From Xylaria sp. FL1777 (lineage: Eukaryota > Ascomycota > Sordariomycetes > Xylariales > Xylariaceae): a DNA stretch of 64,000 bases. Below, piece by piece: positions 57,160 through 64,000 of the stretch; position 1 is the stretch's first letter, and every line of letters begins with the position of its first letter. The position numbers were made by a program, and so were the translations under genes. The stretch is taken from NCBI GenBank assembly GCA_022578965.1, contig MU400616.1:1-64000 (forward strand), given 5' to 3'. The notes beneath the pieces are model-generated. The model was given only the letters and a program-made list of their open reading frames with translations, was not told where the DNA came from and searched no databases.

Positions 57160-57921
57160 CTAGTTAGACGGCGTAGACATCGGTGAAGGGCTTAGCTCAG
57201 CTTTTTTCTCGGCTTTTGGATCAGCCTTTGGAAGAACTGATACCTCCAACGTGACCTTGAAAAAGGGTGAGCAGAGTTTCACATATTTGACAGCGGAGAG
57301 TTACGCACGGGTCCATCGTTAACTAGGGCAACTTCCATCATGGCTTGAAATACGCCGTCATGCACCTTGTCAGGTGCATAACCTTGCCGAACTTTCTCGA
57401 AGAAGTATTGATAGAGTTTCCTGGCTTCTTCTCCGCCGGCAGCCCCGTGAAAGTCGGGCTTATTTCCCTTCTTCGTCGAAGCGAGAAGGGTGAACTGAGA
57501 GACTGGTGTCACGCTGTCAGACAAGCCCTGATGAAGGATATGAACAACGACAAACGAGCAGGGACTTACCACAGAGAACCTCTCCGCCGATTTCTTGGAC
57601 GTTATTCTTCCACTGACAAGGGATGCGTTAGACATAAAAGGGAAAGGGATATTCGTAACCATACCCTGCCCCCGGCATCGTCGTCCCATAACTTCATCTT
57701 CAACACCTTGGCGGCCAGAGAGTCTGCCTCCTTTTTGGTGTCACCCGGGGCTACTGCGGCAAAGACGAGGACGCCTCTGCCTATCGATGACACCACTTCC
57801 TTCTCCACCGTAACGGAAGCCGACAGCACGCGCTGTAATATAGCTACAAGGGATGGACGCATGAGTCAAGGGGCCAGCTTGTTCCAGGGTAGGTGGGAAT
57901 CCGAGAAGACATACCTTTCAT
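57160..57921 (-). CDS. DTD1: D-aminoacyl-tRNA deacylase
   Basis: Five exons (57921-57915, 57843-57665, 57612-57570, 57502-57309, 57255-57160) give 172 residues. DTD removes D-amino acids mis-attached to tRNA in the cytosol. The first exon is only 7 nt (ATG AAA G) and yields the canonical start MKAILQRVLSASVTV; starting at the later in-frame ATG would instead give MRPSLVAILQ. Active-site motifs are SQFTLLA and, near the C-terminus, NDGPVT, which is split by the last intron. The fold-defining KKGNKPDFHGAAGG is also present. The last exon adds a short charged tail. All phases close and introns are 52-71 nt. The gene is divergent from the NOT gene. Confidence 0.94.
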
Positions 57922-59614
57922 GTTAGACGAATAAATTAAATATTATCAATAGCGACCAAGTAGGAGTAGGGGAAATAATATATCCTCGATACACGAGAGA
58001 CTTCTAATCCAATAAATAGACTTAATTATCGAGTCCAACTGCGGACAGCTGGCAGTGTAGGTAACTGGATCTAAGGATGTACCTACAATATATACTGATA
58101 GACCTAACATCCTCAAAGCCCCAGCCTTGGCAACTTAGTGAAATAGAAACACGCCTTCTAAAATCTTATATTGAAATATAATGTAACTAGCATCATAATT
58201 CTATATGGGTGTCTGGGTGATGAAGTATATTGTGAAGAGTATGGAGTGTGTCTATTCCCTATTCCCTTCATCACCTTCATCATCTCAACCCCCCTTTCCA
58301 CTGTTTTCTTTTTCTTTTTCTCAGTTCGAGGTAGCATGTATAGACATAATGAGGCTAGGAAGGTGTCCTGTCTCTTACTGTTTGTGCTGCTACCTAGGTA
58401 ATGCTACCTACCTATCTAAGATTAGGTACCTACCGTGCCGTATATCTGGCACATATGCTGCACGTTACCTACATACATAGTACGCAGTATGTAGTCTACC
58501 TCTTGATTTCACACATGTAAACTGTCTGTGTACCACCTCACCCTAAAATGTGGAAGATCCGCCGTTATTTTTAGTGATTGTACGAAGTATAGGCTGGATA
58601 TAAAGTGCAGTAATGTGCATCCTTGTTTCTAATATACATGCTACCTAGGTAGTAAGTACATAAAGGCATTTCCTTCCCCAAGTACTTAGGGCGGTGTATT
58701 AGGTATGGAGGTGGTAAAGGAAGCACTGACTGGTAACATTGAATTTAGCTACGGTGTGTCTGTACGCCAAGCTCGAATTGTACCCCACCTACATGTGTCT
58801 AAGTACCTACTTAGAGGTAAGAGGAGGGTTGAACCAAAAACAACCTAAAGTTTACTACTTCAAAGACTAACCAAATAGCTAAAGAAGGTATGTAGTTTAA
58901 TTAGTATATATATATATACTTGCAATTTATGTGTCTATAACTACTTACTGTTGGTGTTATTCTATTTACTTGGTTGCTTGGTTTCTTTTTTTAAGAGGTT
59001 AGAGCTTTGATGGATTTCTTGTTTGGCCCACCGGTAGCACCTTGGCTGGTAGGTGCAGCGTGCGGCGTTATGTATGGTACCTAATGTACCTAACTGATTA
59101 CCTGGCAGCTGGCTCGCTATGACCTGCCCTGTCATCACCACGTTTACTACACTACTACGCTGTACCCAAACGTAAGCGCGCGATTCAGCCTTCCCGCCAA
59201 CAAATTCAACAAGGTCCTAGAAACATACCTACTTAGTATATGTAGGCTTGAGCTAAACAGGCAATCTTGTGCTTGTACATCAATATATCCTGATCCGCGA
59301 AACAAACGGTATGTACGCCTATCTCGATTTCCCATACCGCCTTGGTCTGGTGTCTTTCTCTGCCAATTCATCATCCCATTTAAGCTTTGCGCCTGTCCAT
59401 TGCCTGCTAATTCCGAGTTTCAGCATGCTCTCCTGACAGGTTCTGCCCCCGACCTGCACTCTCTCCAGCCTTCTGACCCGACATTTCTTCACCTACCACG
59501 GGAGACTCGCCCAGACGCCGTGCTATTACGTGATATCACCATCAAGCAGCAGAGCAGCCGCATCCAACACTATCCGTCCAGAAGGGGGTTTCGCCACATG
59601 TACATAAATCCAAG
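57922..59614. promoter_or_regulatory. divergent promoter region between DTD1 and the Not3/5 gene
   Basis: This 1.7 kb contains dense TAGGTA/TACCTA palindromes (58391-58440, 58642-58655, 58803-58815, 59078-59092), a CT-rich stretch (58280-58322) and a (TA)n tract near 58903-58918. The last 200 bp before 59615 are C-rich and are probably the 5' leader of the NOT gene. No other gene is visible. Confidence 0.45.
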
Positions 59615-61713
59615 ATGGCAGCACGGAAACTGCAGCAGGAGATAGATAAGACCTTCAAGAAGGTCGCCGAAGGGGTCGCCGAATTCGACGGAATATACGA
59701 GAAGATCGAGCAGTCCAATAACCCGGCCCAGAAAGAGAAGCTCGAGGATAACCTCAAGCGCGAAATCAAGAAGCTCCAGAGATTGCGTGATCAGATCAAG
59801 ACATGGGCCGCTAGTAATGACATCAAGGATAAGACTCCGTTGCTCGAGCATCGGAGGCTGATCGAGACGGTTGGTGTTTCCGGGGGACCATGAATCTCAT
59901 GCCCAGGGCGAGATGATGCGCTGACTCTTTGCTAGCAAATGGAGAGGTTCAAGGCGGTCGAGAAGGCCATGAAGACCAAGGCCTACTCGAAAGAAGGCCT
60001 TTCGGCTGCCGCCAAGCTCGATCCGAAAGAACAAGCAAAGGCGGAAGCTGGGGAATTCCTTAGCAGTATGGTCGATGAACTCGAACAGCAGATTGAGGCC
60101 CTTGAAGCCGAAAGCGAACAGTTACAAGTGACTATGAAGAAGGGCAAGAGCCAAGCAGCCAAAGCGGGTAGGATCGCGACGATAGAGCATACAATCGAGA
60201 GGCACAAGTGGCACCAGGGGAAGCTCGAGCTGATTAGGCGGTCACTGGAAAATGGTGGCATTGAACCAGAACAAGTCACGGAGCTGGAAGAAAGCATACG
60301 TTATTACGTCACAGACGGCATGAACGATGATTTCATGGAGGATGAAGGCCTTTACGACGAGCTTGCTCTGGAGGAGGAGGAAGATACGTACGGCATGAAC
60401 CAAGATAACGACCGTGTATCCTCACAAGACACGCAGTCGGTACAGGAAGAGGTAGCAGACTCGGAATTACGGCCCACGAGTTTACCGAGTAAAACGAGAG
60501 CCGCTGCAATCGATCCGGCCGCTGCCCGAAGACCTTCTGCTCAACTGAAATCTCCGCTGCCGACATTAGCGACATTACATAATCCCCTTGCCAACGTAAC
60601 TAATGGTAGCGCCTCGTCAACCTCTAGTATGAAGCCCGCGTCACTGCCTCAAAGGCCCCCCGGCGAGGGCCTCAAGTACGCCTCGGCGGCCGCAGCGGCA
60701 GCTGCCAGCGACAAGAATAATGTTGGTATAGCACCACTGCCACCACCACCGGGCTCTCAACCAGTTATGGCGTCTGTAGGGATTTCGCCATTGCCGCCGG
60801 CTGCTCCGTTAAAAACGAGTGCCGCAAATTCTCCAAGTACGATAGCTGTGCAACCCGCCCGCTCAGATTCAAGAACAGGGAGCCTATCTATTCCCGAACC
60901 CAATCCTCCAGACCATGCTCCAAGTATATCAAGTACATTCAGAAAGACCGACAAAGCCTCAAAAGCTTCAAGCAAGGCTTCTGGCGTGACGGAACCAGGG
61001 GAGGCTGCCAAGGGTAAAAAATGTTTCTGCAATACATCTGTCGTTTCTCCTGCTAATGTGTACAATCAGAATCTTACTCCAATGGGGCGGCAAACGGCGT
61101 CGACACGAGGCAGGAGGATAAGGAGGAAGAATCGATATTCCACCTCCCTGCTGCATTGCACGACTTGGTCGAGTCTTATGAATCAGTCAAGAGTAGGCGT
61201 GCTGTACCGGTAAATACGCCCTCAGCTTTGCGCATGATGGCGGCTTCACAACTCAGCATGAACATGATGGATGCATCCGATGCCGAGCCCCCTAGGTCAT
61301 ATAAGCCGGAAACGCGATATCTCTCTCCATCTGGATATCCTCAGGAGCCGTTGGCGATCCTTGATGACCCTCGCCTGTATTCGCGTATCGAGCCAGATAC
61401 ACTTTTCTACGTGTTTTACTACAAGCAGGGCTCCTATCAACAGTATCTGGCAGCCAAAGCTTTGAAAGACCAGAGTTGGCGGTTTCATAAGCAATACCAA
61501 ACATGGTTCCAGAGGCACGAAGAGCCTAAGAACATCACAGAGGAGTTTGAGCAGGGGACCTACCGGTTTTTCGATTACGAGTCCACATGGTACGTTACTC
61601 CTACAACCAAAAAATAAACATTGCCGCCCTCGACTAATTGGTCACCGCGTAGGATGAATCGAAGAAAAGCCGACTTCAAGTTTGCGTATAGGTACCTTGA
61701 AGATGACATCTGA
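59615..61713 (+). CDS. CCR4-NOT complex subunit Not3/Not5
   Basis: Exons 59615-59869, 59936-61013, 61070-61589 and 61653-61713 give 637 residues. The N-terminal coiled-coil domain (about 1-235, [26 protein letters not shown] and [20 protein letters not shown]) is diagnostic for Not3/Not5. A long Ser/Pro/Ala-rich linker follows (about 270-445). The C-terminal NOT box (about 500-637) includes YILF-type aromatic blocks such as [23 protein letters not shown] and ends YRYLEDDI. The subunit belongs to the CCR4-NOT deadenylase scaffold, which controls mRNA decay and transcription. The last intron (61590-61652) splits a Trp codon, and the final 61 nt are essential for the canonical end. Most filamentous fungi carry one Not3/5 gene, so I do not choose a number. 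Confidence 0.95.
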
Positions 61714-63162
61714 TCATTTCGGAGGCTCCCCGGCTCCCCGCCTCACGACGATGATGTGAGAGAAGTTGAACATGAATGGAAGTATGTTGTTGGTTTGACG
61801 AAGGGCAGTGCTCTCGCCAAATCGTGTAGAATCGTGAGGAACAAAGTCGGAGGGTTCTAATCGCTGTCATGAATATCTGTAATGGAAGAATAAACGTCTG
61901 CAATTGCGCTTTGTTGATACGCCACAACAAAACCTCGCACAAGGACTACGCCACTCATAGTATATGCTCACGTAAGACGTGAAAAATGCACTGTGAATTC
62001 AAGCGGAGAGCCGACGTCGCCCTGGCTACATGAGATTTGGAGGACGTAATATGGTGATGTGCCAAAAGCCTACATCTACGTAGCAAGGCGAGCTCGGCTG
62101 TGACTAGTGCAGTGTGCCATGTTATGGAGGGAAATACTGGTCGATTATTCACCAATCGGGAGTGTCCCAGTAGAGCGGTCACACGGGCGTGGTTTGCCCC
62201 TGTTCTATTTCTACGCAGTATGGTTCTTTTGCTTGTCATCTGATCTTGTGTTGTAGCACCATGCGCAACTTGATGTTGGTGCCTAGCTGGAGAATGAGGC
62301 TATGGAGATCTGACGGTGACCGTAATACGTGAGGTTTGTCTAGGAAGGTACCTAGTGTAACCTAGGGGATGTAACATGGAGGTTACAGCACTCTTTTGGG
62401 GGCTCTCTTGGGGGCTCTCTTGGGGGCTCTTTTTGGGGGTGTGGGCTGCTTGTCACTCACTGTCCTACCACACTACCTGTACCTCTGCTAAAATAATGAT
62501 GGTTTGATCATTGATCACCTGCACTGACCGATTACCTCAGGTACGTACCTAATTGCTACATATGGATTGGCCTTACCTTATTAACAAAGTACATGCCATT
62601 ATTTTCCTCACATCACCTATTTTACCTACCTACCTAGTGTGGAGATCGGTGTAGAGCCGGACAAGGAAGGGATGCATGATTCCAGACCACGGGGCCGATT
62701 ATTCTCCCACGGCATTGGCACGCAATGGCCGATTCGGCGGTGCTGGCTCGATCTCAGTGGCTTGCCAGACCAGACGTACCCAGCCATCGACTAGCTAAGG
62801 CGCTGCCACATTTCGCAGATACTTACACGTACTTAGTATGTATATGACATGACGATACGTCTCCCGAGCAGCATCTGAAGATCGGTGCAGGATAGCTTCG
62901 ATATCGGAGTTCGAACGGCTTGGGCTCCTTTGACTGGCCGTTCAAAGTCTTGTCTTCTCTAGGATGAAAATCGGATACTCGAGGTCAAATCCCAAGACGT
63001 ATTTGCTGCTGCTGTGAGCTCACTCAACACTTCACTTTTATCTAGACATCGTGTTTTGCCTGCATTGAGCCTGTCGCAACTCATTGCATCCCAAATCGCT
63101 CCAAAAACGTGAGATTTAAATAAGGGTTAGTCAGCTTGTGTATGTGTATTTATTTGCCCACC
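61714..63162. other. 1.45 kb intergenic region with a 12-bp tandem repeat
   Basis: The region lies between the NOT gene end and the GH127 gene start. A 12-bp tandem repeat lies at 62396-62440 and TAGGTA/TACCTA motifs at 62346-62366, 62540-62551 and 62622-62636. The 150 bp before 63163 presumably hold the GH127 promoter. No gene seen. Confidence 0.45.
62396..62440. repeat. 12-bp tandem repeat (TTGGGGGCTCTC)n
   Basis: Three near-perfect units plus a degenerate fourth. The G-run spacing could form a G-quadruplex on this strand, but that is only a possibility. Confidence 0.8.
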
Positions 63163-64000
63163 ATGTCACACCCACAGGTCCTCTTCCCGCAGACCACTTT
63201 CACGGGGCCATCGCTGCTGCAGGCGCGCCGCGAGACCATACAGCAGGTGACGGTGAAGGCGCAGCTTAAGAAGCTGAAGGAGACGGGCCAATACGAGTGC
63301 TTCAACCTCAGGTGGCAGCCCATCTACGAAGATAAGTCGCGCTGGCCCTCGCCGCCCCCGGTCTATTGGGACAGCGATGTCGCCAAGTGGATCGAGGCCG
63401 CCTGCTATATGCTCACGGAGCAGTACGACGCAGAAATCGACGCAGCCGTCCGCGAGCTGGTCCAGATGATCCGCGATGCCCAGCAGGAAGATGGCTATAT
63501 CGATGTCTATTTCACTGTAATCGAGCCCGGGAAGCGGTGGACAAATTTAAGGGATCAGCATGAGTTGTAAGCTGTTACCCTACTATTTAACCGTTTTCAT
63601 CGCATAAATAGTCATTGTGTCGACAAATGCTTTATATTGAAAAGACTGGCCCGTAGACGCGCTGATTGACCCCCTTTCTTTAGGTACAATGCTGGGCATC
63701 TCATGGAGGCGGCACTAGCCCACAGCAACTATTACAAGAATGACCTACTCATTGATGTCATACATAAATACATAAAACTTATTCGACAGGTTTTTGGCCC
63801 CGGTGAAGACCAGAGACATGGCTACCCAGGTCACCCCGAAATCGAACTTGCCTTAGTTCGCTTCTACTCTGCCACGGGGAACCAGGACGCATATGACTTA
63901 GCACAGTACTTCATTGAGGAGCGTGGTAACCCTACGGGGCAAGACGGCAGTATGTTTTCGCAATCCTCCTATAGGCTCTAAAAAGACGCCTCAGTTACCT
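63163..64000 (+). CDS. GH127 family glycoside hydrolase (beta-L-arabinofuranosidase-like), 5' part
   Basis: The gene is cut by the window end. Exons 63163-63566 and 63684-63949 are visible; the second ends in a GTATGT donor, so the rest lies beyond 64000. The N-terminus has no signal peptide. Family hallmarks of GH127 (DUF1680) are QEDGYIDVYFTV, HELYNAGHLMEAALAH (the HELYxxGHxxEA motif spanning the intron) and GHPEIELALVRFY. The catalytic Cys/Glu part of the domain is expected downstream. Enzymes of this family release L-arabinofuranose from plant cell wall glycans; substrate specificity cannot be deduced. An ATG nine codons upstream (63136) gives a hydrophobic leader that does not fit the family, so I start at MSHPQVLFPQTTF. 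Confidence 0.88.

Overview
The window is nuclear DNA from a filamentous ascomycete (Pezizomycotina, most likely Sordariomycetes). Genes carry short introns (about 50-160 nt) with GT...AG ends and CTAAC/CTGAC-like branch sites. Genes lie on both strands in divergent and convergent pairs, not operons. The window opens with an extremely AT-rich transposon relic of the kind left by repeat-induced point mutation (RIP). Intergenic DNA is dotted with short palindromes built from TAGGTA/TACCTA. Nearly all exon boundaries below were deduced by hand from reading frame, splice signals and family conservation; no alignment or search was run.

Layout. 1-2.95 kb: RIP-ruined Ty3/Gypsy chromovirus (integrase zinc finger, integrase core and chromodomain still readable through stop codons). 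3.3-8 kb: ribosomal stalk protein P1 (+), a UBA/zinc-finger/UBX Cdc48 adaptor (-), and a VAP/Scs2 ER membrane protein (+). 9-10.4 kb: sphingolipid delta-4 desaturase (-). 13.7-15.8 kb: F-box protein (-). 16.7-17.1 kb: possible relic of a zinc-type alcohol dehydrogenase. 20.7-24.2 kb: J-domain membrane protein (+) convergent with a major facilitator transporter (-). 25.9-26.7 kb: AbiEii-like nucleotidyltransferase-fold protein (-). 28.8-33.6 kb: ATG7 (-) divergent from dCMP deaminase DCD1 (+). 34.2-34.5 kb: a 65-residue membrane protein (-). 38.2-38.6 kb: small soluble cytochrome b5 (-). 40.2-42.1 kb: Zn2Cys6 plus ankyrin-repeat fusion (+). 43.3-44.6 kb: mitochondrial protease OMA1 (-). 45.4-47.5 kb: repeat-rich GPI-anchored wall protein (-). 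51.3-52.0 kb: single-pass membrane protein (-). 55.9-57.9 kb: Yippee-domain protein (+) and D-aminoacyl-tRNA deacylase (-). 59.6-61.7 kb: CCR4-NOT subunit Not3/Not5 (+). 63.2 kb to the end: start of a GH127 family glycoside hydrolase (+).

Most genes are unlinked housekeeping functions: translation, tRNA proofreading, mRNA decay, lipid metabolism, autophagy, mitochondrial quality control and nucleotide metabolism. They do not form a pathway or a secondary-metabolite cluster. The accessory items are the Zn2Cys6-ankyrin fusion, the AbiEii-like protein, the repeat-rich wall protein and the GH127 enzyme. Several genes depend on very small exons (7, 13, 22 and 23 nt) that automated annotation can miss. 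I saw no tRNA, rRNA or CRISPR array. Long gene-free stretches (10.4-13.7, 15.8-20.7, 34.5-38.2, 47.5-51.3 and 52.0-55.9 kb) yielded no convincing genes.
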